Origin: Bacillus sp. ZZV12-4809
GTDB taxonomy: Bacteria > Bacillota > Bacilli > Bacillales > Cytobacillaceae
Reading direction: 5' to 3'
DNA: 64,000 nucleotides
Assembly: GCF_009849585.1 (NCBI RefSeq)
Contig: NZ_VCRN01000017.1
Location: 1 to 64,000, forward strand
The position numbers were made by a program, and so were the translations under genes. The notes beneath the pieces are model-generated. The model worked only from the letters and a program-made list of their open reading frames with translations, had not been told where the DNA came from and did not search any database. Positions 26,353 to 35,260 of the stretch are shown here, one piece after another. Every line of letters begins with the position of its first letter. Position 1 is the stretch's first letter.

Positions 26353-27798
26353 GTGATTTCGACGTATCCATTTGTTTCAGGAAAATATTTAGTGGCTGGT
26401 GAGTGGATCCAGTCAGAAAATACTGCCCATGTCCTTAATCCCGCTGATCACCAGGAAATTGTGGGAGAAGTGGCTTTGTGTTCTGAAGATCAGGTTGAAA
26501 CCGCCATTTCTGCTGCAGCAAAGGCCTTCAATACCTGGTCGGGAAGTGAGATTGAGGACCGGGCAAACCGGATGAAGCAGGCTGCCGACGAAATTAGAGC
26601 AAGTATCGAAGAGAACGTCACGTTGCTGATCAGGGAGAATGGAAAGGTGCTGGTTGAAGCGAAAAAGGACCTTCTTCGCTGTGTCGATATTATGAAGGAA
26701 GCAGCCGATGAGCTGCTGGAATGGTGGAAGCCTGAATCCATTCCCGGTTCACAGAAGGTCCAGATCCGCAAGCGTCCCCGCGGGGTAACAGCGGTGATTT
26801 CTCCATGGAACTCGCCAATGATTCTTACCTTTAAGCGGGTGATCCCGGCTGTTCTTGCCGGAAACACAGTCGTCGTAAAGCCGGCGACGAGCTGTCCGCT
26901 GACGATTATGTCCTTCCTCAAAATAGCAGCTTCCTATTTTCCTGACGGAGTCATTAATATTGTGACCGGTTCAGGAGGGGTGATTGGCAATAAGCTTTGC
27001 TCAGATCCGCGAATCCGGACGGTTGCATTTGTCGGCAGTACGAAGACCGGGAAAGAAATCATGCGGGCTGCTTCAGGCACAGTGAAAAAGGTGTATATGG
27101 AGCTTGGCGGGAATGATGCGGCTATTATCCTCAAGGATGCCAATCTGGATGAAGGTGCAATAAAACGTCTGCGTTTTGGTGTTCTTCGGGCAGCAGGCCA
27201 GGTGTGCTCAGCCATTAAAAGGATCTATGTCCATGAATCACGATACGGAGAGCTGGTAGAAAAGCTAAGAAAAGAATTTCAGCATATTAAGGTTGGAAAC
27301 GGCATTCAGCCGGATGCCGAGATGGGACCTTTGAACAATAAATCTCAGTACGACTATGTGAATGGCCTGATCGAGCGTGCCAGAAAATCCGGAGCTACTG
27401 TCATCACAGGTGGGATTCAGCTCGATCCGGAGTCCTGGGATAAAGGCTACTTCATACTTCCTGCCATTATTACCGGTGTGGATCAGCAAAGTGAAATTGT
27501 CCGCGTTGAACAGTTCGGACCTGTCATTCCGATCCTTCCATTTAAAGAGGATGAGGAAGCCATCACCCTTGCAAATGACAGCGAATTTGGATTAAGGGCT
27601 TCTGTATGGACAGAAGATGAAACGAAAGCAATTGAATTGGCAGACCGATTAGAAGCAGGTGCTGTTTTTCATAATAATCATACTGTCTTTCAGGATCTCC
27701 ATCTGGACTTCCCAGGCTTAAAGGAAAGCGGACTTTCACGTGAAACGCGGCATTGCGGCCTGGAGTTTTTTGCAGATTCCTATGGCTTTGCCAATTAG
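26353..27798 (+). CDS. Aldehyde dehydrogenase (NAD(P)+)
   Basis: A 481-residue ALDH starting at GTG 26353 with AAGGGAG upstream. Signature residues: Asn in SPWNSPMI, Glu in MELGGNDAAI, the catalytic Cys in GQVCSAIKR and the EQFGPVIPILPF motif. It oxidises an aldehyde to the acid. It follows the ThDP enzyme by 14 bp, which probably supplies its aldehyde. The length is normal. Confidence 0.93.
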   Translation: MISTYPFVSGKYLVAGEWIQSENTAHVLNPADHQEIVGEVALCSEDQVETAISAAAKAFNTWSGSEIEDRANRMKQAADEIRASIEENVTLLIRENGKVLVEAKKDLLRCVDIMKEAADELLEWWKPESIPGSQKVQIRKRPRGVTAVISPWNSPMILTFKRVIPAVLAGNTVVVKPATSCPLTIMSFLKIAASYFPDGVINIVTGSGGVIGNKLCSDPRIRTVAFVGSTKTGKEIMRAASGTVKKVYMELGGNDAAIILKDANLDEGAIKRLRFGVLRAAGQVCSAIKRIYVHESRYGELVEKLRKEFQHIKVGNGIQPDAEMGPLNNKSQYDYVNGLIERARKSGATVITGGIQLDPESWDKGYFILPAIITGVDQQSEIVRVEQFGPVIPILPFKEDEEAITLANDSEFGLRASVWTEDETKAIELADRLEAGAVFHNNHTVFQDLHLDFPGLKESGLSRETRHCGLEFFADSYGFAN

Positions 27799-27810
27799 GA
27801 GGATACCGAA

Positions 27811-28593
27811 ATGAAAATAGCCTTAATAGGAGGCGGGAATATAGGCAGGTTCCTGCTGCAAAGCATTAATAAAGACTGCTTAATCCCTAATGCGAAAATT
27901 ATAGGCCTTCATACCCGCTGCCTGGAAAAAGCAAAGGATCTATCACGGGAGTTTAAAACAGAAATCTTTTCAGACGTGGAATCCCTATTAAAATCAGATG
28001 CCGACCTGGTAATTGAAGCAGCAACTGTTGAAGCTGTGGAAGAGTATGCTGCTTCCATTTTGCTTTCCGGCAAAGATCTGGTCCTCAGCAGTGTCGGGGC
28101 ACTGGCAGACCGGGAATTTTATCATTGCCTTGAAGAGATCTGCCTTTTAAATCATACGAAAATCCATTTGCCATCAGGGGCAATTGGCGGCCTGGATGTA
28201 CTAAAAGCAGCTAAATCGATTGGGGAACTGAAGTCTGTCTCCATTATCACCAGGAAGCCTCCACACGCACTTCCTGGAGCCCCGCTTGATGAGGAAAAGG
28301 TGCTTTTTGAGGGATCTGCGGCCGAAGCTATTCGATTGTTCCCAAGGAATATCAATGTTTCCATCATCTTGTCTCTTGCGGGATTAGGTGCCGAAAATAC
28401 CGGAGTAAAAATCATTTCCGACCCGGCAGTCATGAAAAATAGCCATACGATTGAGGCAGCAGGTTCTTTTGGAAAGCTATCGCTTCAAGTCGAAAATGAC
28501 CCGATGCCTGACAATCCAAAGACAAGCTACCTGGCAGCCCTAAGCATTCTGGCTACACTGAAAAATAGGGAAGAAATAATCCGGGTTGGATGA
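27811..28593 (+). CDS. L-aspartate dehydrogenase-like (NadX/AspDH family) oxidoreductase
   Basis: A 260-residue NAD(P)-dependent oxidoreductase of the AspDH domain family. The N-terminal Rossmann motif is ALIGGGNIGRFL; the family-typical PSGAIGGLDVL and FPRNINVSIILSLAGLG motifs follow. The reference enzymes convert aspartate to iminoaspartate. In an aromatic cluster it may act on another 2-amino or 2-keto acid. It starts 12 bp after the ALDH and closes this sub-operon before a 94-bp gap. Confidence 0.8.
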   Translation: MKIALIGGGNIGRFLLQSINKDCLIPNAKIIGLHTRCLEKAKDLSREFKTEIFSDVESLLKSDADLVIEAATVEAVEEYAASILLSGKDLVLSSVGALADREFYHCLEEICLLNHTKIHLPSGAIGGLDVLKAAKSIGELKSVSIITRKPPHALPGAPLDEEKVLFEGSAAEAIRLFPRNINVSIILSLAGLGAENTGVKIISDPAVMKNSHTIEAAGSFGKLSLQVENDPMPDNPKTSYLAALSILATLKNREEIIRVG

Positions 28594-28687
28594 GATGTTA
28601 GCCTGGTGAAAAAGCAGGAAGAGAATCGTTTATTCTTTTCCTCTCTCCTTGGAGAAGCTTATTTTAAGACGAAGGGGGAATTTACAT

Positions 28688-29995
28688 ATGATCAAAACGA
28701 CAACCAGAAATGTAGAAGAAATGACCCAAAATGAAACCATCGACTACTTAAATGAAACAGTACAGCCTGAGGCCGGCTCCATTCCTGCCTTTATCCTGGC
28801 AGATCCTAAAATCTATGATATTGAGCATAAAAAGGTGTTTATGAAAACCTGGCTTTTTATTGGCCATGAATCGGAAATCCCCAATAAAAATGATTATATG
28901 TTAAGAGATTTGGCAGGGTACTCGATTATTATTACAAGAGATTCAGAGAATGAAATCCGCGGCTTTTACAATATGTGCACACACCGGGGGATGAAATTAT
29001 GCCGTGCTGATAAAGGAAATAAATCCTCATTTGTATGCCCCTATCATGGCTTTAATTTTAAAAACAATGGTGATCTTATTGGGGTCCCTCTGCAAAAGGA
29101 TATCTACGGAACTGACCTGGATAAGTCCAAACTGGGACTTCACAAAATAAGAATTGAATCGTATAAAGGCCTTATTTTTGGAACCTGGAATGAAGAAGCC
29201 GAGTCACTTTCAGATTTCCTCGGGGATTTCAAATGGTATCTGGACATTTTAGCCGGGCGTGCTGAAATGGAAGTCGTCGGCCCTCCGCAACGATTTATCA
29301 TCCATTCAAACTGGAAGGTGGGAGCAGATAACTTTGTCGGCGATTCCTACCACACAATGGTCACACATGGATCCATTGCAAAATTGGGCATGGTGCCAAG
29401 TGCGACCTATTCGAAAAAGGGGTACCAAATCCACACAATAAACGGGCATGGTTTAAATTTGGGCACTCCTAACCCTGACTTCGCATTCCCGGAAGAACTA
29501 AAAGCTGAATATAAATCCAATTTAACAGATGAACAATATGATGTGCTGGCCAATTTGAAAAATATGATCGGAAACATCTTTCCAAACCTGAGCTTCCTCA
29601 TTTCGCATACAAAAGTGAAAGGGCAGCTGATTTCGAATACAACCGTTCGGATGTGGAGGCCGATTGGTCCTGACAAAATGGAGGTAATTGCCTGGTTCCT
29701 GGTAGAGAAAAATGCGGCAGAGGACTGGAAGAAGCGTTCAAGGGATTCTTTCATTTTAACGTTCAGCCCATCAGGCATTTTTGAACAGGATGATACAGAA
29801 GTTTTTACTGATATAACTGCTGCCGCATCAGGCCACATGCCTGTTATGAAAGAGCTTGTCTACAATTATACGATGGGCTTGCACCGTGAACCGGTCACTG
29901 ATTTCAGCGGTCCTGGTGTTGTCTATGATGATAAGTTTTCCGAAGCAAATCAGCGGAACTTCTATCGCTGCTGGCTCGATCTCATGAATGCTTAA
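28688..29995 (+). CDS. Rieske ring-hydroxylating dioxygenase, large (alpha) subunit
   Basis: A 435-residue catalytic subunit; ATG 28688 follows AAGGGGGAA. The Rieske [2Fe-2S] ligands are in CTHRG and CPYHG (CxH...CxxH) near residues 97-120. The mononuclear iron site shows DNFVGDSYHTMVTH, with a late Asp in FEQDDTE. These enzymes add both atoms of O2 to an aromatic ring to give a cis-dihydrodiol, using electrons from a ferredoxin. The small subunit follows by 37 bp. No ferredoxin or reductase gene is in the cluster, so electrons must come from elsewhere. Confidence 0.94.
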   Translation: MIKTTTRNVEEMTQNETIDYLNETVQPEAGSIPAFILADPKIYDIEHKKVFMKTWLFIGHESEIPNKNDYMLRDLAGYSIIITRDSENEIRGFYNMCTHRGMKLCRADKGNKSSFVCPYHGFNFKNNGDLIGVPLQKDIYGTDLDKSKLGLHKIRIESYKGLIFGTWNEEAESLSDFLGDFKWYLDILAGRAEMEVVGPPQRFIIHSNWKVGADNFVGDSYHTMVTHGSIAKLGMVPSATYSKKGYQIHTINGHGLNLGTPNPDFAFPEELKAEYKSNLTDEQYDVLANLKNMIGNIFPNLSFLISHTKVKGQLISNTTVRMWRPIGPDKMEVIAWFLVEKNAAEDWKKRSRDSFILTFSPSGIFEQDDTEVFTDITAAASGHMPVMKELVYNYTMGLHREPVTDFSGPGVVYDDKFSEANQRNFYRCWLDLMNA

Positions 29996-30032
29996 GTAAA
30001 CAGGAATGATGCCTGAAATGGGGGAATACAGA

Positions 30033-30542
30033 ATGAGTTTAGAGAAAATGCTCGCAACCTATGAATTTGAACAATGGCTCTACAGGGAAGCTGAACTTCT
30101 TGATGATATAGATTTTGACGGCTGGTTTAGCCTAATGCATTCATCCCTGATTTATCAAATGCCTGTACGTGTCAATAAAGAAGGCACTGAAAGGCCGGAT
30201 TATGCGGCAGATATGTTTTCTTTTAATGATGATATAGAGCTGCTGAGTCTGAGAGTCGAACGGTTAAAAACGGATTATGCCTGGGCGGAAATTCCTCCTT
30301 CCCGTACCCGCCGCTATGTAAGCAATGTCAGATTGATAGACTATATCCCGAATGAAAAAGCATCTGTAAAGAGTTATCTGCTAATCTATCGCAGCCGCAG
30401 TACAGACATCCATCATGACCTGATTTCAGGAGAACGGCGTGATGAATTTATATATGAAGATGGGGTCTGGAAATTATCCAAGAGGGTTTTCATTGTCGAT
30501 CAGACGACACTTAATACGAGAAATCTAGCTATTTTTGTATAA
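30033..30542 (+). CDS. Aromatic ring-hydroxylating dioxygenase, small (beta) subunit
   Basis: A 169-residue protein with an NTF2-like cone fold. ATG 30033 has GGGGGAA 6-8 bases upstream. Family marks: LLDDIDFDGWFSLM, SRTRRYVSNVRL and LLIYRSRS near the middle, KRVFIVDQTTLNTRNLAIFV at the end. It has a structural role in the alpha3beta3 dioxygenase with the upstream large subunit. Confidence 0.92.
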   Translation: MSLEKMLATYEFEQWLYREAELLDDIDFDGWFSLMHSSLIYQMPVRVNKEGTERPDYAADMFSFNDDIELLSLRVERLKTDYAWAEIPPSRTRRYVSNVRLIDYIPNEKASVKSYLLIYRSRSTDIHHDLISGERRDEFIYEDGVWKLSKRVFIVDQTTLNTRNLAIFV

Positions 30543-30557
30543 GGAGGAGCATCCAGT

Positions 30558-31343
30558 ATGGCACGGCTTAGCGGAAAATCAGTCTATTTAACCGGTGGCG
30601 CCTCCGGCATCGGCAAGGCGGTTACTGAGAGTTTTATACGAGAAGGAGCCTTTGTAACGGTGCTGGATAAGTCAGCAGCCGGCCTTGAGCAATTGAAAAA
30701 GGAATTCGGGGATCATGTTCTATGCATGGAAGGGGACGTCACTGTATATGAGGATCACCTTCACGCTGTGGAAGCTGCTGTGGAGGCGGCGGGGAAACTG
30801 GATGTGTTCGTTGCCAATGCCGGCGTATTCGACGGGTTTGCCAAATTTAGTGAAGTAAAACCAGAGGCCATGTCAGCTGCCTATGACCTGTTATTCAATA
30901 TTAATGTCAAAGGCTATTTTAATGGGGCAAAAGCTTCAATGGCTGAATTAAAAAAAACAAATGGAAATATAATCTTTACGGTTTCCGGAGCCGGCTTTTA
31001 CCCGGACGGGGGCGGAGTCTGGTATACAGCCAGCAAGCACGCGCAAATTGGCTTAATGCGCCAGCTTGCCTTTGAATTAGCCCCGGATATCCGGGTGAAC
31101 GCAGTTGCCCCTGGCGGCACATTGACCGCCCTTAATGTCATCCATCCGCTTAAGCCGTTTGTGAAAGCAGTCGATCAGGATACGAAAGCGAAAAGCATTA
31201 AATCCCGGAATCCCCTTCGCATTGCCATGACAAGTGAAGACCATGTGGGAGCATATGTATTGCTGGCTTCAGATCAATCCCGGGCCATAACTGGCGAAGT
31301 GATTTCCAGTGATGGAGGACTTGCTGTACGGGGACTATCATGA
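30558..31343 (+). CDS. cis-Dihydrodiol dehydrogenase (SDR, BphB/HcaB-like)
   Basis: A 261-residue SDR: TGGASGIGKAV nucleotide motif, NAGVFD, catalytic Ser in TVSGAGFYP, and Tyr/Lys in WYTASKHAQIG. The GAGFYPDGGGVWYTASKHA stretch is characteristic of dihydrodiol dehydrogenases that rearomatise the cis-diol made by Rieske dioxygenases, giving a catechol and NADH. It lies 15 bp after the beta subunit. Unlike the SDR at 23798, all catalytic residues are present. Confidence 0.92.
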   Translation: MARLSGKSVYLTGGASGIGKAVTESFIREGAFVTVLDKSAAGLEQLKKEFGDHVLCMEGDVTVYEDHLHAVEAAVEAAGKLDVFVANAGVFDGFAKFSEVKPEAMSAAYDLLFNINVKGYFNGAKASMAELKKTNGNIIFTVSGAGFYPDGGGVWYTASKHAQIGLMRQLAFELAPDIRVNAVAPGGTLTALNVIHPLKPFVKAVDQDTKAKSIKSRNPLRIAMTSEDHVGAYVLLASDQSRAITGEVISSDGGLAVRGLS

Positions 31344-31372
31344 AGGAGAAGCGTTATTTAGGAGGTGTACTT

Positions 31373-32335
31373 ATGGCAAATAGTAAAACCGCTAAAGAGC
31401 CGTTAGCAGGAAATCAGGCGATTAACCAGCTGGCATTTGTTGTTCGGGACATTGAAGAGGCATGTGAGGCTTTTTCGGGATTACTGGGAGTTCCCAAGCC
31501 AGAATGGTTTTTAACAGGTGATCAGGAAGTATCAAAGGTAATTTACCGCGGAAAGCCTACTGCATCAAGAAGCAAATTAGCATTTCTAAATACGCCAACT
31601 GTTCAATTTGAATTGATTGAACCAAATGAGGAACCAGGCACGATGCGGGAGTTTTTGGATAGAGCTGGAGAAGGCATACACCATATTGCCTTTGATGTGG
31701 AATCCATCAGCGAGCGGATGCCATTTTTTGAGGAAAGCGGGTACCCATTACTGCAAAGCGGAGAATTTACTTCGAGTGAAGGCAGATATATTTATGCAGA
31801 TACCTTGAATGACTGCAAGCTATTGGTTGAGCTTCTGGAAAGCTCTGAGGGAAGAAATACTGCAGCTGCCCCTGAATTACTCAGTCCATTGCTTGGAACA
31901 AATAAAGTCGAGCAGCTGGCAATCGTCGTAAAAGATCTGGAGGCAGCTGCAGAAGCTTACTGTAAGCTTCTCGGTGCCGATATGCCGCCCATAATACAAT
32001 CAGGCCCAAGTGAAACGGCACAGGTTATGTTCAGGGGCCAGCCAACAGAAGGTTCATCAAGATATATGTTCATCAATACACCGCTTATTCAAATTGAATT
32101 AATCGAACCGGGGGATTCACCAAGTACTTGGCAGGAGCATCTGGAAACATACGGGGAGGGTGTCCATCATATTTCTTTTGTAGTTGATAATCTGGATGAG
32201 AAAATCAGATTGATGGAAGGAATGGGATATCCAGTCATTCAAACTGGCAACTTTTATAATGGGAACGGCAAATATGCCTATATGGATACAGCCTCAACTT
32301 TCAAGGTGATTATTGAATTGCTTGAAAGATATTAA
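31373..32335 (+). CDS. Two-domain VOC (glyoxalase/methylmalonyl-CoA epimerase-like) protein
   Basis: About 320 residues, two tandem VOC domains of ~150 residues that are clearly duplicates (NQLAFVVRDIEEACEAF against EQLAIVVKDLEAAAEAY; GEGIHHIAFDVE against GEGVHHISFVVD). ATG 31373 has GGAGGTG 8 bases upstream; an ATG at 31340 overlaps the previous stop. Each half resembles methylmalonyl-CoA epimerase. It could be a dioxygenase-like or isomerase-like ring-cleavage helper. It is the last gene of the cluster and is followed by a terminator. Confidence 0.82.
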   Translation: MANSKTAKEPLAGNQAINQLAFVVRDIEEACEAFSGLLGVPKPEWFLTGDQEVSKVIYRGKPTASRSKLAFLNTPTVQFELIEPNEEPGTMREFLDRAGEGIHHIAFDVESISERMPFFEESGYPLLQSGEFTSSEGRYIYADTLNDCKLLVELLESSEGRNTAAAPELLSPLLGTNKVEQLAIVVKDLEAAAEAYCKLLGADMPPIIQSGPSETAQVMFRGQPTEGSSRYMFINTPLIQIELIEPGDSPSTWQEHLETYGEGVHHISFVVDNLDEKIRLMEGMGYPVIQTGNFYNGNGKYAYMDTASTFKVIIELLERY

Positions 32336-32344
32336 GCTATGAAT

Positions 32345-32378
32345 GAACGGGTGCACGTGAAAGTGCAGCCGTTTTTTG
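32345..32378 (+). terminator. Terminator ending the aromatic cluster
   Basis: AACGG-GTGCAC, loop GTGAAA, GTGCA-CCGTT with a T run. Confidence 0.82.
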
Positions 32379-32438
32379 GGGGTGGCTCAAAATATGGATG
32401 ATTGTTGGAGTTATTGGGATTAACTATTATACTTTTCA

Positions 32439-32480
32439 TTTTTTGGCTGTTTTTGCGAAGTTTGTTGCTATTTTTATTAT
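32439..32480. repeat. Fragment of dispersed intergenic repeat
   Basis: GGCTGTTTTTGCGAAG followed by TTTGTTGCTATTTTTA matches the stretch at 47682-47720 (GCTGTTTTCGTAAAG, TTTGTTGCTTTTTC) that flanks the palindromic element there. The rest of 32336-32661 holds the terminator and no other visible gene. Confidence 0.6.
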
Positions 32481-32661
32481 TTTTACTGAGCGGATAGCAG
32501 GGAGTATTTGAATTCTGTTTGTCTGCAGCATTCTGTTTAAGACTGCTTAGTTCTAACCGCTGCATATAGTTATAAAACAGTTCTTTGAATAAATACAAGT
32601 TGACAGGTCGGAATAGTAGGTAATATAATGTGAATAATTAATTCTGAGGGAGGAACAGATT

Positions 32662-33426
32662 ATGACTGAACATTATCCTGTTTTGGACGGTGCAGAATCA
32701 TTCTACTATGAAGGCAATGAAATCGGGATTCTGATCACACATGGTTTTCTGGGAACTCCCCAGAGTGTACGGTTTTTGGGGGAGTCATTTGCCAAGCTTG
32801 GCTATACGGTCTATGCTCCAAGGCTTAAAGGCCACGGCACGCATTATAAGGATATAGAAAATACCACTCATGAGGATTGGTTTGCGGAAGCAGAAAAGGG
32901 TTATCTATTCCTAAAAGAAAGATGCACATCTGTTTTTGCTGCAGGCCAATCCATGGGCGGTGCCCTGACTCTTTGGCTGGCAAATAAATATCCTGAAATT
33001 GCAGGTATTGCACTAATGAATGCCGCACTAAGGGTTCCATGCTATGAATATTTAAAAGGAAAAACAAATCCAAGATACCTGGATGAAGGGGCACCGGATA
33101 TAAAAAAAGAGGGAGTAGAGGAAATTACGTACGGGAAAGTTCCTATCCGCTCCATCTTTGAATTGCAGAATGTCATGGAAAATACACCAGACTTACTGCC
33201 GTCCATTAAAACACCTGTAATAGGCTTTAAATCATTAGAGGATCATGTTGTGCCTGCAGAGTGTACGGATTTTATTCTGGATAATATTGGCTCCATGGAA
33301 AAGAAAGCTGTATCCCTCTATAACTCCTATCATGTGGCATCTATGGACCATGATAAGGAAGAGATTGTGAACATCATCCATCAGTATATCCGGCAAAATA
33401 TCGCAAGCAGCTTGTCCTTTGTGTAG
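32662..33426 (+). CDS. Carboxylesterase / monoacylglycerol lipase (Est30-like)
   Basis: A 254-residue cytoplasmic alpha/beta hydrolase. GGGAGG precedes ATG 32662. Catalytic triad: Ser in AAGQSMGGALTLWLA (about residue 95), Asp in SLEDHVVPA and His in NSYHVASMDHDKEE. The HGFLGTPQS oxyanion stretch is near residue 30. It matches the thermophilic Bacillus Est30 carboxylesterase family, which hydrolyses short-chain acyl esters. The gene stands alone. Confidence 0.9.
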   Translation: MTEHYPVLDGAESFYYEGNEIGILITHGFLGTPQSVRFLGESFAKLGYTVYAPRLKGHGTHYKDIENTTHEDWFAEAEKGYLFLKERCTSVFAAGQSMGGALTLWLANKYPEIAGIALMNAALRVPCYEYLKGKTNPRYLDEGAPDIKKEGVEEITYGKVPIRSIFELQNVMENTPDLLPSIKTPVIGFKSLEDHVVPAECTDFILDNIGSMEKKAVSLYNSYHVASMDHDKEEIVNIIHQYIRQNIASSLSFV

Positions 33427-33521
33427 GGCGGGCTGTTTTCTTATGTCATGAAACTTATTAATCATGATATCGTATAAAAGGAGATTCAGCCTATTATGCA
33501 GAATAAGACAGTACATTTAAC

Positions 33522-35159
33522 ATGGGGAAGAAGATGATCGAAATGAATACGAGAAGTAAATGGCTCCGCATGTACAAAGTTTTTTCGCTGGCACTTCTCA
33601 TTATCTTTCAAATTTACTGGTTTAAATGGACACGGAAATCAGAAGCAGAGTGGGTAAAATTATGGTCTGGCATCGGCAGAAAATGCCGGGCAACACTTTT
33701 TGAATTGGAAGGGCTGCTGATTAAGATTGGCCAGTTCATCAGCATTCGTTCTGATTTGCTTCCAAATGCGTTCATTCAGGAGCTTCAAGACCTGACGGAT
33801 AAAGTACCTTCATCGGAATGGAGCGAAATCCAGAGTATTTTAAACGAAGAATGGGAAAGCGGCCTTTCTAAAAGGGTGGTAGCGATTGAAAAAGAAGCCA
33901 TAGCTTCCGCTTCAATTGGAGAGGTATATAAAGGCGCTCTGCAGGATGGCACAATTATCGCCATTAAAGTGCAGCGTCCCAATATACAGTCCATTGTTCA
34001 TATCGACTTCAGAATTATAAGTATTCTTGTTTGGTTCGCGGATCGATTTGCCCCTATTCCTAAGGGATTCATTAATTTAAAAGTCCTTTTTCAGGAGCTT
34101 AAGCAGGTAATTGAACGGGAGCTGGATTTTACAAAGGAAAAGGATACCCTGCTGTATTTTAAGGAGCGATTTAAAGACAGTGAGATGGTGAAAATTCCGG
34201 ACGTGCATCAGGAGCTTTGCACCCCAAAAGTGCTTGTCATGGAATGGGTGGAGGGGAAAAGACTCAATGATTTGGCAGCGATTGAAAACCTGGAGATATC
34301 CCGCGAGGATCTGGCACGCCGTTTGATGAAGCTCTTCCTGCCGCAATGGCTGGAGCCTGGTATGTTTCATGCCGATCCCCATCCAGGGAATGTGCAGTTC
34401 ACAAGGGATGGGAGGATCATTCTTCTTGATTTCGGCATGGCTGGTGAAATTTCAAAAAAAGATGCCGTATCTTTTCAGAAATTAATAGAATCCATTCTCG
34501 CAAAAAATTACAGTAAAGCAGTTGAAAGTCTTTCAGAGCTGGGATTTCTTCTGCCGGAAGCGAATGCGGGAACAATGGAGAATCTGCTTTCAGACTGGAT
34601 GGCATTTGATCTCTCTCAAGTAAAAGAGCTGGATATAGTGGCACTTAAGCTTGAACTTAACGATCTGATTGCTGCTCTTCCGATCCAGGTGCCAACCCGC
34701 TTTGTTTTTCTGGGCAGGTCATTTATGACTATAGAAGGGATTGTTCGCCAACTGGCAGGGGAAGATGATCTTCTTGAGCTTGGAAAACCTGTTTTTATGG
34801 AATGGCTGAGTTCACAGGGGAATAGGTGGTCCTTTATTTGGAACATTATTCAGTCCCAGCCTTTCTTTAAAATTTTCCATTCAGCAGCGGAGTTCCTGGA
34901 AACACCGCGTAAATTGGAAAAACTGCATGAGGCCGGGCAAAGAAGGGAGTTTCAGTTTACAATCTATGAAAATCGGAAAAGACAGCTTTTTCAGCTATTC
35001 TTGCTAGGTTTAGCAGGGGCAGGATTTGGTGTTTATACAGAAGAAATGCTAATCACACAGTTTTCTGCAGGTATAGCTGCCATTGCGCTTTTTGGGTATG
35101 GAGTGAACAGCTGGAGACTGGGAAAATGGCTGAAATATATGCCGGAAAAACGGAGATAA
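33522..35159 (+). CDS. ABC1/UbiB-family protein kinase-like protein
   Basis: Up to 545 residues. The UbiB KxGQ motif is LIKIGQFISIRSDLLP; the Ala-rich loop is AIASASIGEVYKG, followed by IAIKVQRPN; the catalytic and Mg motifs are HADPHPGNV and LLDFGMAG. Two hydrophobic stretches near the C terminus suggest membrane anchoring. UbiB-like proteins support isoprenoid-quinone or lipid metabolism, probably as ATPases. The exact start is unsure: ATG 33522, 33534 and 33543 are all possible; GGGGAAG lies between the first two. Confidence 0.88.
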   Translation: MGKKMIEMNTRSKWLRMYKVFSLALLIIFQIYWFKWTRKSEAEWVKLWSGIGRKCRATLFELEGLLIKIGQFISIRSDLLPNAFIQELQDLTDKVPSSEWSEIQSILNEEWESGLSKRVVAIEKEAIASASIGEVYKGALQDGTIIAIKVQRPNIQSIVHIDFRIISILVWFADRFAPIPKGFINLKVLFQELKQVIERELDFTKEKDTLLYFKERFKDSEMVKIPDVHQELCTPKVLVMEWVEGKRLNDLAAIENLEISREDLARRLMKLFLPQWLEPGMFHADPHPGNVQFTRDGRIILLDFGMAGEISKKDAVSFQKLIESILAKNYSKAVESLSELGFLLPEANAGTMENLLSDWMAFDLSQVKELDIVALKLELNDLIAALPIQVPTRFVFLGRSFMTIEGIVRQLAGEDDLLELGKPVFMEWLSSQGNRWSFIWNIIQSQPFFKIFHSAAEFLETPRKLEKLHEAGQRREFQFTIYENRKRQLFQLFLLGLAGAGFGVYTEEMLITQFSAGIAAIALFGYGVNSWRLGKWLKYMPEKRR

Positions 35160-35163
35160 GAGG

Positions 35164-35190
35164 AAAGAGCCGATTTTGGCTCTTTTTCAC
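35164..35190 (+). terminator. Terminator after UbiB-like gene
   Basis: AAAGAGCC, loop GATTTT, GGCTCTTTTT. Confidence 0.82.
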
Positions 35191-35260
35191 TTTTGATATC
35201 CGGATTATGTTAAAATGTATAGTTATCTTAGTAATTAATCAGAAAAGGAGAGTACTCAGT

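Noticed and set aside
26490-26921. Minus-strand ORF inside the aldehyde dehydrogenase gene
   Set aside because: Antisense shadow of a gene with full catalytic motifs.
18831-32335. Horizontal transfer island with att sites or integrase
   Set aside because: No integrase, tRNA edge, direct repeats or strong base-composition change is visible at the borders.
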